Shown here one piece after another: positions 1 to 12,987 of a stretch of DNA of 64,000 nucleotides. The number at the start of each line of letters is the position of its first letter. Positions within the stretch are counted from its first letter, which is position 1. Location: NCBI GenBank assembly GCA_005281725.1, contig SSBO01000001.1, forward strand, positions 11,595,776-11,659,775. Direction: 5' to 3'. This DNA comes from Wuchereria bancrofti. Its lineage: Eukaryota > Nematoda > Chromadorea > Rhabditida > Onchocercidae. The notes under the pieces were generated by a model. That model searched no databases and was not told the DNA's origin. It saw only the letters and a program-made list of their open reading frames with translations. The position numbers and the translations under genes are program-made.

Positions 1-3000
1 GACATGATTTGTAGTACTATTACTACTGGAGATTTAGACTACTGCAGTTTGCAATAATATGTGCTATTTTTGGAAATTAATAGCATGCTAAGACTATTTC
101 GAGACATAATTTTAATTTATCATCAACAGTAGACATATTGCAAAAGTGATTGCATAGAGAAAGAATGAGAGAGAGAGAAAGAATAATGACCATAGCAAAA
201 TTATTATTAATAATGAAGAGATAAAAGCCTGAAAGAGCGAAAGGAGAAGAAAAAAAAAAAATAGAAGCTAAGAGAGTTCTCGGTTAATTTCGAGATATAT
301 CATATTATTTGAGAGAAAAGAGATAGAAGGAAAATGTACATTAAAAAGGTCAAAAGAGAATATATAAGAAGAGAGAAAAAGGGAGAGAGGAAAAGAGAGA
401 GAGAGAGGTTGACAATTGAGATGATATGTATAGCTGCGACTGACTAGTACCGAATGGCACCAATGCGCGGATCTGCAACGATTCTTGCCGAGAGCATTTC
501 CTCTGGGATAGTGGTAGTTGTTACCGTGCTGTCAATTCATTTAAATTTAACTTTCTCTCTCTCTCTCTCCCTCTCCCTCTCCCTCCTTCCTTCCTCTCTT
601 TATTCTTCTTTTTTTCTCGTTATCATTTAGTAACCCATCAGTGTTCTTCCATTGATGGAATAATTTGATGGATCGTAGAGCAATCTCGTATTCTTCTACC
701 GTGGTTGCTTATCTCAGGAGAAATATACCAGCTGAAATTCTGTCCTCTTTCTCTCTTCTCCTCTTCCTTTCTCTCTCTTTCCCTTTCTCTTTCCCTCTTT
801 CATATTTTCGTTTCCTAATCAAAGTACATCGTCTTAACTCTTCGCAATTCTCTTTTGCATTGCTGCTAGTTATATGAAGAAGAAAGCCGCTTATTTGATA
901 AGAAATTAATTTTTTTTATAATGCTAAATTTCTTTTTCTTTTTTTCTTACATGAATATAAAAACATGAAGGGAGAGAGAGAGAGAGAGGGAGACAGAAAA
1001 AGAGAAAGGGGAAGAGTGATGAAAAAGATTGAAAAAAATTTAATGATAGGAAGTGAAATGAGCATTATCATAAAATCGGTCAATGAAATCGATCTATACT
1101 AAACTGATAATTGTTATGAAATGTTCACTTAGGATAAGATAAGAAAGGAAGATAACTGTCATTCTAAATTCGTATATTTCATAATGCAACTATTGCATAT
1201 TGTTGTTTGAATTGTAATATCTTTTTTTTTTTTTTTTTTGATGCACATATGTGAATATAACAACTGATTACATTGATAAATTTAATGAAATACTGTGAAG
1301 TAATCATTTCAAATTGTTTAAGAAAAAAGGAAGGAAAATTCCTCTCTATTAATTCGCAGTATGCATAATTATTTTCACTCTTACATATATTCTTTGAGTA
1401 AAATTAGCAATTACTTATATCATTATCATCGGATAAGATTTACCTAATAGTTAAGATTGTATCATTAAGCATTTATTTGTTGCTATTACATCGAAATCAT
1501 ATTCCAAATCTCTTTTTTTTTTTTGAACTGAGATGATTATCCTTTGTTAGCCGTCGGGATGTTTTATATTATTAAGTTAGATTCATTAAATTTAATTAAA
1601 TTAAAGTAAAAGCGTATGTATGAGAACTTATGTAATTTAAGACATTGTTTTTCTAATTTTAAAATATGGATTATTTCTTGTGTATTATTCTTCATTCATT
1701 CGGTGACAATGCTTTTCAGCAATTATGATAAGTGCAAATTGATTACGCTAATTAGATAGGTAATTATATTTGAAATTATGCTAAAAGGCTTACTATAAAA
1801 TGCACATTACTTGTTATCGTCTATTATATCTAATCATGATAGCTATTATCACCTTATTAGTGAGTGTTGATAAGATAGTAATGTGGGAATGGAAGGAAGA
1901 AATCAAGCATGTCTGTTTAATTAATTGTTAAGATGGTAATTATCATTTCAAATGCTTTTCGCTATAAAGAAAGAAATGCAGGAGACGAGGGAGTTTAAGG
2001 ATTAAAAGAAAGGATGGAAGAGAAATTAGAAAGATAAATTTCATGGCGAAGAAGGTTGGTTATCTCGAGAGATAAAGGACATCGATCAGTCCAGTTGGAG
2101 CAACAATCCATTGGTCAATTTGTCTTTTTGTCTTTTTGACTTTTCAAGACTAAAGATTCTTATAAATCTTATTGTTATTATTGGCTCCATCTAAACTGAA
2201 TTTATTGAAGTAAACTTCGTGATTAACACACAACTCTGATGGAATAGTGAATTTTTGACCAGAAAATATAGGCTTTATAAATTAAGTTATAGTTTGCAAT
2301 ATTTATAGAGTGAAGACTATTGTTTTAGATAAACCTAACAAAGTTAGTAAGGAAGCTATGAAAGTAGCAGAGAATTGTTGTATTTTATTTTCTTTTTTCT
2401 CTTAATTGCTTCCAACTTATGATCTTTGTCATCTTATCCTGAATTTTCATTTCAAAAACTGTCCATTTCATAGCTTGTTCAACTTCTCGTTTGTCAAGTA
2501 AGCAAAAGAGGTATAATAAATAAACGAAATGGTATTGGTTGGTACGATGAGGAAGATGAGGACAGTGTATTATATTTTTTCTAGCTGTTTCTCTTTTGAA
2601 CTCGACATAATTTTCAAACTCGTTTCAACTTCCTATGTTTCCTTTAGATATTGAAGGTGAGAGGAACGCTTTGATTGTTTTTTTTTTTTTTTCTTTTTTT
2701 TGTAAAAAAAAAAGTTTGAAGTGAACAGGCATTGATTCTTTCAGTAAATCGTGGTGTCACGATAATATTGTATGCACGAAACTACATTTATTTCATTTTT
2801 GCTTCATTTTATTAATATTTGGCACTTTTTTTTGAATATTTTTTTTTTTCGTAAGCCTAGCAGATTATTTTCACATTGTTTAACTTTCTTTATCCATTTT
2901 ACTTTTTAATTATCATTTAATCTTTTAAAATTTACTTATTACATTTTTCTGTTTTTGTTATCAGTTCTTTTATAAACTTGCTATTTGTTATCAAATTTAT

Positions 3001-4695
3001 TAGACAGTAATTTTGGTTGATAATAATACCATTGAATTTGTTTTATTTTCAAAAAATTGCATTTGTAAGAAGAATTACATTCAAATGTAATTGAATAATT
3101 TCGTCTGCAACTTGCAACAGAAAAGGGACAGAATTTGTTAATTTCTTAGTATGTTATTGAATCTTTGTTATATCTGTCAATAATTACAGGTTTTTTTGTA
3201 GGTCTTAAGAATATGGGACAAATGGATAACTGTTGATTATTTCATTTGTTTCACTTTTTGAGATGAAGAAATGAAAACACATAGTTTAACAAGGAAGTTT
3301 TGATAACATCTTATACTATCACAATAATTTATAATTTGAAAACCACGAAAAAAAAAGAAACGAAAAATTCCAAAATATTTCAATAGCCTTGACCCAATGA
3401 AATTCTATCCTTCACTCCTTTCTTATCGTCATTTTTCTATTAGTTCATTTTGCTTTCAGAATTTTTCATTATATCATTAAAGATTATTACTTACTTCCTG
3501 TCTAATGATTACTTCATTCATTTCAAAGTGATAACTTTATCATATAGTTGTTGCATTTTCTTTTCAGACAAAAAAAAAGGGTAATAAGTATTCTGTTATG
3601 AAGAAATATGCATCATATTTAGTAAGGTAAAATTTGACAATGTCAGAATTGTTGTACGCAGAAGCAAACAATAATATCTTTGCTTGACCTCAATTTTAAA
3701 AAGGTTATTAACATCGATGTGAAGAGTCGATTAAAAAAAAAAAAAAAGAAAAAAAAAACATCTTATATATTGGAATGCTTGTAATGATGCCACACCTGTG
3801 GACATCGTTCGAACAGCAATTTAATGATCTACTGAATCATCAATTGCCTTTTTTAAAAAAGTACTGAGGAGGAAAAATTCCTCATTGTATCATTCATTCG
3901 TTGCACACTTCTGATCATCTCTTATTTATTTAACAAAACAAATCTATCCTTATGTTTCTTTCTTTTAATTTTTTTTTTTTTTAAAGAAAAGTTAGGTAGC
4001 TATTTTCAAATTTAGTGAAAATAAAAAAAGAATTCTTGTCATAAAATGATTTAATGTAATATGAATTTCCTAAAAATTTTAAAATTTAAAAAAAATTTAT
4101 TAACTTTTTGCCAAATTTTATCCTACTCGATTGTTAAATTTCTCATCAAAATTTTTCTTTTTTTTTTTTGACAAGAAAATTATTTGAGTGAAATTTATGT
4201 GAATGATTAGTTTTATTTATAGAGATATATGCATAATTTATTGATTGATCTAAATTGAATTACTAAAATATACGAATGTATTATTATCTGTTTCGCTTTT
4301 ATTAATTAATTTCATCAAGAACAAGTTTTTTCCTTTTTTTTTTTTTTTTTTCAAAGTAACGCAGCGAAATATATATTTCATTTTTATATATACAAATAAA
4401 ACAATTGATTTTTACAGATTTCTTCTTCCATTTTTCAACATTTGATAATACAAACAATAAACAACGATACAAATAAGAAGAGAAAGAGAAAAGAAGAAAA
4501 GAAAGGGCGAGAGAGCGAGAGAGCAAGGGTATATATGAAAGATAAGAGAAAAGAAGGAATTAACAAAGGATCAAGTGATAAACAGTTCAAAAATCTTTGC
4601 TACTACTATTACTATTTTTGCTAATTATTAAAATATTATTCAAATTTATTATTACTATTATATAATTACTATTATTATTATTATTATTGGAGGTA
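1..4695. other. Gene-poor, low-complexity AT- and GA/CT-rich region
   Basis: No exon chain with conserved content was found here. The first kilobase carries purine-rich GA tracts (about 165-415 and 965-1015) and a CT-rich tract (about 550-605 and 740-800). Between the first GA tract and the first CT tract lies a short, more GC-balanced island (about 430-535). The rest is AT-rich with many A or T homopolymers. Just before 4696 there is an ATT/TTA-type trinucleotide stretch. The region may hold the promoter or upstream non-coding exons of the LRR gene that follows, but nothing in it proves that. Confidence 0.6.
4620..4690. repeat. Imperfect TTA/ATT trinucleotide microsatellite
   Basis: A run of TTA/ATT units with interruptions ends a few bases before the ATG at 4696. 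The repeat makes the start of the LRR gene hard to align, and it may vary in length between individuals. Confidence 0.7.
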
Positions 4696-7600
4696 ATGCA
4701 ATTATTACTATTATTATATTCATCAACTTATTCATTCTTCTTCTTCTTCCTCTCTACATTATTGTATTTATCTGTTGTACAAACTGTTACTGTACCATCA
4801 ACGATTACTATCAATAATTTGCATTGTAATGCAGCATTTAAACAAGCAGCTGAAATTAATGAACCAGTAAGTTTCTTTTTTCTTTTTTTTTTTTCTTTTG
4901 CATTTATATAAAATAATTTTTCTTTCATTAATTTGAATCATTTAATAGATTCATTAATGTATTAAATTACTCAATAATTATTAGACCATGTAACTTATAT
5001 AATAATTGCTTTATCGAGATTATTATTAGTGAATTATATTCAGTTAGTATTTTCAGTCATTTTCTATCAGTATGAATTTGAATTTGTAATTTTCGAATTT
5101 AGTTTAATAATTTTGTTTTATTTAAGATGTAGAAAGTAAAAGCACGAATTTTGAGAATCTATTTGCTCATCTTTGTTTTTAAATGGTTAAAAAAAAAAGT
5201 GAAAATAAAATTGAGCATAACTAATCAAAACTTCTGGAAATAAAGTAGAAAATCAAGATTTAGTTTCGAAGTATTTTGAGTTTTTTTGATTTATTTTTTC
5301 TGTTCATGAAGCATTATACTTTCTTTTATCATATTGAATTCTTTTTTTTTTTCTTTTTGTAGAAGTTTAAGAATTTGTTTAGTTTGTTTAGTATTATTTT
5401 AGTTGCTGGAACGGATTATTATTTCAACTTTTTACCAATTTTTTTTTTTTTTTATTACAACGTTTGAGAGTTGAGGTAACGAAAAAGGTAATATTTATGA
5501 TCACGAAAAGATAACATTGCATAACGATCAGACGTTGATTACTCTTTCTTACTTCAAAAGTTGACTGATCTTTTAACTCATCTACTGGATATTTTATCAA
5601 TCCTGTTGTATATTTTGTTGCTTCTATAGAAGTTACATTCAGTTTTGATTTTAGATTAGGTATGAATTTGATAGAAATAAATTCAGATTTTAATTTCATG
5701 TATTGAAAAAAAGGATAGTAAGCTGTTATTTGCTATGCAATAAAAGTCGATAATAAATAATTATTACCAATGAAATATTCTGCATTCCAAATTCTGATAA
5801 ATAGTAATTTTTCTGTAAAAGTGAAAAATGAATAGTGAAATTAGTGAAATATATTATACTTTTGAATGGCAAGGTTATCTTTCTTATATTATTCATTAAA
5901 AGACAGCCGAAATATACTATGCGGCAACTTAAAAATATATTTCTTTTTCGTTGCTCAAAATTTTTTTCTTGGGAAATTTTGAACTTTTTTAGAGGAAAGA
6001 ATTTAGGATGGGTTTTTGTATGTAAAAAAAGAAGTATCGTTGCATTTTTCAGAATTGATAATGGTAAAACAAGTTATTTTTAAATGAATATTTCAAAATT
6101 CTCTTGAAAACTATGTACAGTATTCTTGTTTGGAATGTTTAATCAATTAAGATAAAAGGTTTCAGTATTCTTAGTAGCTTATAGTAGAGGTTCATAAATT
6201 GAATTGAGAATTATTTGATAGCTATCAACAAAGATACATCTATGGTTCTTTTAGATTATATCATGGGAGACGTATGATATAGTTATCTTCATTTCTGATT
6301 ATTTTTGAATATACAAAAAGGGTGATAAATTAACTATAATGATATGCTTGATTTAGTTAGCTGAATAGCTAACAAAAAAAAGCCACAAAGCTGTAATTTA
6401 GCTATACAGCTAAAAATAAATCTAGAGAAAAATGAAAGGATTATATTTAATTCGCATATAGGAAAATAGATCTCCTTAATCTCCTTCCAAAGAACATAAA
6501 TTTTATACGTTCCATCAATTTTTTTTTTTTCTCGTTATCAAGAGAAATAATAGTTCTTTTTATGAATTTATTTATATAACTAATAGCTTACAAGAAAGAT
6601 TGCTGAAAGATATTCAGAGGATGTTTGAAATTTATTGCTTTCAAAAATTATTGCCTTCCATTCTTTTTTGCTTTTTTTTTTATTAGTTCTCAAAATTTCT
6701 TCCTTCTTTTGTTTTCTTTTTTTCCTTCTTATGTTCACGAAAATTCGAATTCCATAATTTTAAAAAATATTGCTTCTATCATTTGAATAAATTTTTGAGT
6801 TAAAAAACATTTTTATGTAAGTAGGGAAAAGCATTCACATAATGTAATAAAATATATATGTCAACTGTTAGCTTTTATAGTTTAAGATAGTGAGAAACGA
6901 AGAAATGACGAAAGTTTTTTTAGTAAAAAAATATTTGAAAATAGAAATGTTATATTCCTTGTTAATAGTTTCTCATTTTTTATTTCAGGAAGCATGTCAT
7001 TGTTTTCCGGAGATAGTATCTTCAAAAGAGCGCGAATCATTGTTATCAAACAGAGAAGGTCTCTGGATTGGTTGTACAAGACAGAAAATGCCACAGGTAT
7101 TTAGCGCTTTAAATGCACTTAATGAAACGATGGTATCTAAATTATGGATTTGGGATTCATTGGTCAATATTATACCAGCTGATATGTTTGCTCAGGTAAC
7201 ATTCAGATGTTTTGATGTTTTATTCAGCAATTGAAATTATCTCAGTAACGTTGACATCAGAATTTCATGATTTTTTATAGTCCAAATTATTTGATATTTT
7301 ACAATTAATTTCTAAACATGACTTAATCGCTAAATAACATTATTAAGTGCTATAATTGCTTTAAAAAACGTGTAATGGAACATATGAGTGTGAGTATGTG
7401 AAATGTTATTATAAGATATTCATTATATTTTGAAATGATATTTTAAGCAAATCATATTTTACCGTTCTTTTCTTGTATAAATTTTCATCGCTAATTTCAG
7501 TAAATGGGGAGTATCGTTAATATTCACAATTATTAGGAATCGATATATAAAAAATTCTACCCAGATGTCACTTTGCAGATTTTATTAAGTAATTATGGTC

Positions 7601-10600
7601 CTTCTTATGTAACCATAAAATGCATTCAGTTTTATTCGAAAGATACGGTGGTTTCAGGTTCGTCCTCGAATTTTATCAATAGAAAGATCAGGATTAAGCC
7701 TGTTTCGTCCCGGTGCATTTAGTAAAATAGGACGACGATTACAAGTGCTACAGTTGAGGAATAACATTATCAAACGTATAGAGCCTATTATGTTCAAAGA
7801 TTTGGATCGTCTTGAGGTGCTGGACCTGGGAGGCAACAAAATTTCTTCCATTGTTGCAGGTTCAAATACTAATTTTTTTTTTTCGAAACCTTTAATTCAA
7901 AATTATGTTTATTCTATAAAGTGATGTTCATCTCGCGTTGAGTTTTTCATGAAGTTATAATTTTGTAATTTTATAATGAAAAGAAGACTGAGGAGCATTT
8001 GAAGCACTTGAGTGTTTGGCAGTAAAAAAATGCCGATTATTTTTTTTTTTTTTTCACTGAGGTCGTTGTAATCTTTGTTAGTAAATGCTATTGTAAATAA
8101 GAAAGAGGAAAGAGTGGTAGCGAAAAGTTTTAGAGAAATATCATTTAACAGCTGAATACTAGAATGGGAATATCTGAGTAGAGAATGTAAGAAATAACTT
8201 TAAAAATTACAGAAAAATGACTTCATTGCAGTTGTAAATGAATAGAGAACTATTAATGTTGTTTTTGTTTATATATTCTTATGCTTTCGAAAGATGAATT
8301 TCTTTTTAAGGTGAATTGGATCGGTTAAAAGATTTAGATACGCTAATCTTAAGTGATAATCAAATATCTAATATTGAAGATGGTGCTTTTGCATCTTTGA
8401 ATAATCTAAGAACATTGAATCTAGCGAACAACAAGCTGATGAATATATCTGCGTAAGTTGAATTATAAGCATAGCTTGCTTTTTTTTTCGTAACAATGAT
8501 AAAAATGAAAAATTTTTTATTTAATGAAAAATTTTTATTTAAATCATCTCTTCATCTAATTAGTTGTTCATCGCTGGCGGATAAAAAAATATCATCAGTA
8601 AATCATAGCTATAAAATTTATATGTAAAAAGAAGATAAGGCGTTTTGTTTAATTGCATTGCCAAAAAGTTCTAATCTATTTTCAGTGGTACTTTCCGTGG
8701 TCTTAACAACCTGGAAACGCTGAATTTGCAAAGCAACAACATTTTATATGTTAATTGGAATGCTTTCGCGCATTTAAAGAATTTGAAATATTTAAATCTT
8801 GGTAGGTTTTTATGAATTTTTCGTAAAAAGCAGAAACGCTATTGAAAAAAGCTTCGTTTAAATTCTTTATTAAATGATCAGAGTTATCAGGACTTCGTGT
8901 ATAAATTATGTCATCTTTAAGGCCAGTAAATTGATAGGAATCATTGTGATTGCAGATTTTAATAAATAGAAATATTTGAAAGTTAATAAAAATTTTGACT
9001 GGTTAAAAAATATAAATTTATGTCTATTTATTAGAATCTTAATTATATTAACTGTTAAGTCAAAACTAAATGATTGTAATGGAATTATATGTGTCAATTA
9101 TAGGAAATAATCATATTTCGCGGGTGGATCTTCGTGGATTGAAATCGTTAGAAAAATTATTTGTTAACAACAATAGCATTCAATCAATGAAAAATATTAC
9201 ATTGCGTGATCTACGCAATCTAGCTTTGTTAAGTCTAGATAGGAATTCGGTCACGGAAGTACTCAATGGTGATTTACATTCGTTAGGTGAAAGTGGCAGG
9301 GACGAATTTATTTTAACATATTTGCATCATACTTTAAAGTGCATACTTGGTTTCTTTTTTGATTATGCATTGAAGCACTTTTTTTTTTTACTTGATAACA
9401 CTTTTTATTGTATAGAAGATAATAAATTAATATTTGAGGATATGACTGTAGTGATAATTAAACAAGATGAACAGGGCTAGTTTTTTTCCATTTTTTTTTT
9501 TAGCCAGTATTTTTCAGACTTAGCACATTTTCGATAGCAGCGAATAATATTGGTAAAATTGAAGCTCGTGCATTAGAGCCAATACATCAAATTACTGCAC
9601 TTTCGCTACAAAACAATCAACTCACTTCATTGACAAGTAGTGATGGGACAGGTATTCTTTTGTAATATTTTGAATGTATTTCATCGTTACAAAAATCATC
9701 CAGAAAAATCAGGGTGGTAAACTTCTTCGTCTTATATTTTAGAATATATCAACAAATTTTAATATTTTATAAAAATAAAATAAGTAGGATTATAATAATG
9801 GTTTTTTCTGTAATCTATTATGATTTGTATTCAAGTTCTTTACCGTTTAATTTTGTTGCAGCAGATATATCTTTTTTGCGACCATTGAAGAAGCTTACTA
9901 AGCTATATTTATCGAATAATAATTTGGTACGCATAGGAGAACATGATTTCAGCACACTGAACTCGTTGAAATTATTAGCGCTTGATAATAATCAAATTGA
10001 AGAGGTCAGTAATTTTTTTTATCACTTTTACTGAAGAATTTGGTATGATTATATTTCTGTTCACAACATATTAAAATGTGAAGTGAGCTAGACTGCATGT
10101 TATCATTCTCTACCAGAGCTCTTGGTATCGTTGTTTCAGTTCCTATCGAAAGCTGCCTGCTTTTGCAGAAATTTTATACATGTCCCAATAAAAAAAAAAA
10201 GAAGCTTCAGATACACGACAAAGCGCTTATTGGTTTGCCTTTAAGACGTTTGTACCTCAATCGTAATCGCCTTTTGTATTTGCCCAAACAGTTGCTCGAT
10301 AATCTCAATGTTGAACAACTTAGTGTCGTCGATTTCTCAGGTTTGTCGTCCGTTTTTTTCTTCTCTTTCTTTTGCCATTAATCTTACTGCTATATATGAA
10401 GAGAAAGAACGCGAATACGAAAATTTTCTCATTCGTCCTTTGCTTTTTGTTGAACTTTTGGGTGGTCACTTGGATGCTTCATTAATAAAAATCATCGATT
10501 TTCAATTTTTGACTTTTTCTGCATTTTTTTTTCTTTTTGGTATGCTTTCTTATTACATCTTTTTTTGCTGCAAATTTCTCCTTCTTTCCTAATTTTTATT

Positions 10601-11420
10601 GCAATTTCTAATTTCCATTTTCCATACTTCATTTTTGCATTTTTTCAAATAAAAAGAGACTGTTTCGTTTTGTAGATAATCTCTGGCAGTGCATTTGCGG
10701 TGAAGAATGGCTGTCGGACTGGTTGTCATCAATTGGTGATCGAAACGTGGTTGATGGCAGTATGGGATGTATTGGGTCACGAGTATGTGCTACAGAACGT
10801 ACAAATGAAGAACATAGTGTCTGGATAACGATTGTTGCCAGTGTACTTGCAGTTGTTTCATTGCTTATTCTCATTGCAATAGCATTATTGTACGTCGAAG
10901 ATGGTAGGTTCTATTTTATCGCATAGTATATAATTTATGTAATTTTAAGAATTTTGAAAATATAATTATCTTCCTTATTTATTATCAGTGTAGTTTTAAT
11001 TTTGTTGTCGTTTAATTGCAATAGCTCTGCTATAAGTCAAAGATTATGTACGTTCTTTTTATTGTTTTCCTTCATCATAACTTTTGCGTTTTTTGTTTTT
11101 CAGGAAGACGTGTAAAAAAACTATCATATCCATTAAGGCGAGTACCGTTAGATCTTCTACAACTTATACCGAACGGTTCAACTACTTCATTGCCATATGA
11201 AAGTGGTATAGAGCCGTTGCTTACATGTAACACTGTTAGCATACCGAAGGAACCATTGTTAAACGATGACAAACTTCGATTGTCTACTTGCATCAAAAGT
11301 GCATTAATTGTACCGAATCATAATAACAAGAGTGATATTGCAAATAATAATAATAATAATAATAATAATGGTTGTATAAATGGTAATGGAAAGAAACGAG
11401 TTCGTTTCAACAATGCATAG
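4696..11420 (+). CDS. Leucine-rich-repeat single-pass membrane protein (eLRR type)
   Basis: Predicted 655-residue protein from 11 exons: 4696-4866, 6989-7195, 7658-7859, 8311-8452, 8686-8801, 9104-9281, 9518-9651, 9862-10004, 10211-10340, 10676-10903, 11104-11420. The N-terminus is very hydrophobic (signal peptide or signal anchor, residues 1-28). A Cys-containing cap follows (CHCFP, then WIGC). About fourteen LRRs run from roughly residue 90 to 470, with the LxxLxLxxNxI pattern clear in nearly every exon. A Cys-rich C-terminal cap (DNLWQC.C) and a transmembrane helix (about 525-547) follow. The cytoplasmic tail of about 108 residues is basic next to the membrane and carries a run of Asn before the stop. 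The layout resembles nematode apical-matrix eLRR proteins such as the EGG-6/LET-4 group, but orthology is inference. The ATG at 4696 is the first in frame; an earlier non-coding exon is possible. The donor of exon 6 (9282, GTTAGG) was chosen because only it keeps the LRR spacing. A role in cell-surface adhesion or cuticle lining is inferred. Confidence 0.86.
11342..11369 (+). repeat. AAT trinucleotide repeat coding for poly-Asn
   Basis: Nine consecutive AAT codons in the last exon of the first LRR gene encode an Asn run close to the C-terminus of the cytoplasmic tail. The repeat is pure, so its length is probably polymorphic. Confidence 0.9.
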
Positions 11421-12718
11421 TCATTAAATGTTACGATTCAGGTACTTTTCCTATGCAAATGTTACAAAAATATAATTTTTTTTTTTTTTTAATTTTTATT
11501 TTTCAAAATATAAGAGTTGTGAGAATTTGCGGGTTTTTTAAGCTTTTTAGGGGGACATTTTTGAAATGATTAGAGAATTCTTTCTCTGCATTTATATGTA
11601 AAGTTTTCAAAGATTTTTAAATAGCATGTATGAAATTCGTAGCATAAGAAGTATAATTTCCATTAATCTTTATTTACTTTTACCAACATTTTACCACTGT
11701 TATATTTAGATAATATTGTTGATATTTCCTTTCCTGTTTTTCTCTTTTTTTTTTATTTCTCATGATATTAAGTTTGTGGCTGCAATGTTCGCTGTTGATT
11801 CTTCATAAAGCATTCCATTATAATGTATTATGATGCTGATGCATTGAATTAGGAAAAGGAATTGATTTTCAATAACGTTTCATAATTTGTCACAGATGTT
11901 CTTTAAGAAAGAAACATTGTAAGCATGAATTCATTCTTGATATAGTCTCATAACGGGTACTCATAATTGGATGTAACTTATTCCAGAACATCTAATCCGA
12001 ATTCAAATCTTAATTCTGTTATAATGATATTTTGTTCTTATTTTTATCAGAAAATTTTTTGTCATTTTCATCGATTTAGGTGTCATACAAGTTATTGTAG
12101 CATACTTCAATGCATCAGCATAATTCTTTAAGAGTTAAAATTCTAAAATCTATATGTCAGATTTCGGGGCTATAGCTCTTGAAGGAAGAAATAGGCAAGT
12201 TTTTGTAACTCTGTCGAAGTGCAGTTAATGATTTTTTTATCGGCTTCTTTCATCTTTGAAATGCTTAATGTTTATGGTCGCAGGTACGGCATCTTTTTTC
12301 TTTTTTTTTTGAATCATTTTTAGCCTTTTATTATTTTGAATTATTACCTTTTCGTACAAATCACTATTTTATTTTTGGCCTTCTCGTGTAAATTATATGT
12401 TTATTTCTCAGAGCAGTTTGTGTGTATAATATTGTAAATATTAAGTTTGGAAAGGCTTATTTCAAAATACTCAGTTGTTCTTATAATCTACTTCTTGATG
12501 CTACTAAAAATTCAGCCACCATCTGTTCAAATGACATACTGTCATATTTGAAATGCGAAATTTCTAGGTAAAAATATATTAAAGTGCGAAACTTCTAGGT
12601 AAAAATAAAATTAATTAAATATCCATCAAGAAGTGGTACTTGCGATTCTTTACAGGTATGCAGTTCTTTTGATCATCTCAATAATACGGAAGTTAGAGGA
12701 GCAGTACATGCATTAATA

Positions 12719-12751
12719 ATTCTATTAATCAAGTGAAATGATTAATAGAAT
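12719..12751. repeat. Perfect 13-bp inverted repeat with 7-base loop
   Basis: The arm ATTCTATTAATCA at 12719-12731 is exactly complementary to TGATTAATAGAAT at 12739-12751, with loop AGTGAAA. It lies just past the 3' end of the minus-strand ORF that ends at 12763. It could be a hairpin in that transcript, the relic of a small mobile element, or chance in AT-rich DNA. Confidence 0.75.
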
Positions 12752-12762
12752 AATCGAATCCC

Positions 12763-12987
12763 TTAAAAATTCTCACTTCTATTGGTGCTTTTTGATGTTG
12801 CCGATGACCCTTCTCCATAGATTCTCATTATTACCTTGGTGTGTCCCTCGTACTTCCTCCTGCTTCTCAACAATATAATACAATGTTTTGTCGCAATGCG
12901 CACCCAAAATTTCATACTATTAATTTTAAAAGTTACTTGACTCGTCCGATACAAAAGCTGGAAAACCTGGGTCTTGACTTCAGCCAT
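12763..12987 (-). CDS. Doubtful small ORF, unrecognised
   Basis: An ORF of 74 codons starts at a true ATG in good context (ACAATGGCTG) and reads MAEVKTQVFQLLYRTSQ. Its composition is more balanced than the shadow ORFs around it, being basic and rich in Arg and Lys. A good donor (CCAAG then GTAATA, exon end 12835) could cut it to 51 codons that would join an exon not identified here. No family was recognised. A perfect hairpin follows directly downstream. It could be a small gene, a pseudogene fragment or a chance ORF. Confidence 0.25.
   Translation of the reverse strand: MAEVKTQVFQLLYRTSQVTFKINSMKFWVRIATKHCIILLRSRRKYEGHTKVIMRIYGEGSSATSKSTNRSENF

Noticed and set aside
665..877. Plus-strand ORF of 70 codons starting MDRRAIS
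   Set aside because: Its length comes from a CT-rich low-complexity tract read as Ser/Leu/Phe; no family signature and no exon partners.
9282..9517. Exon 6 donor at 9286 (GTGAAA) in the first LRR gene
   Set aside because: Joined to the acceptor at 9517 it gives a stop within a few codons; the donor at 9282 keeps both frame and LRR spacing.
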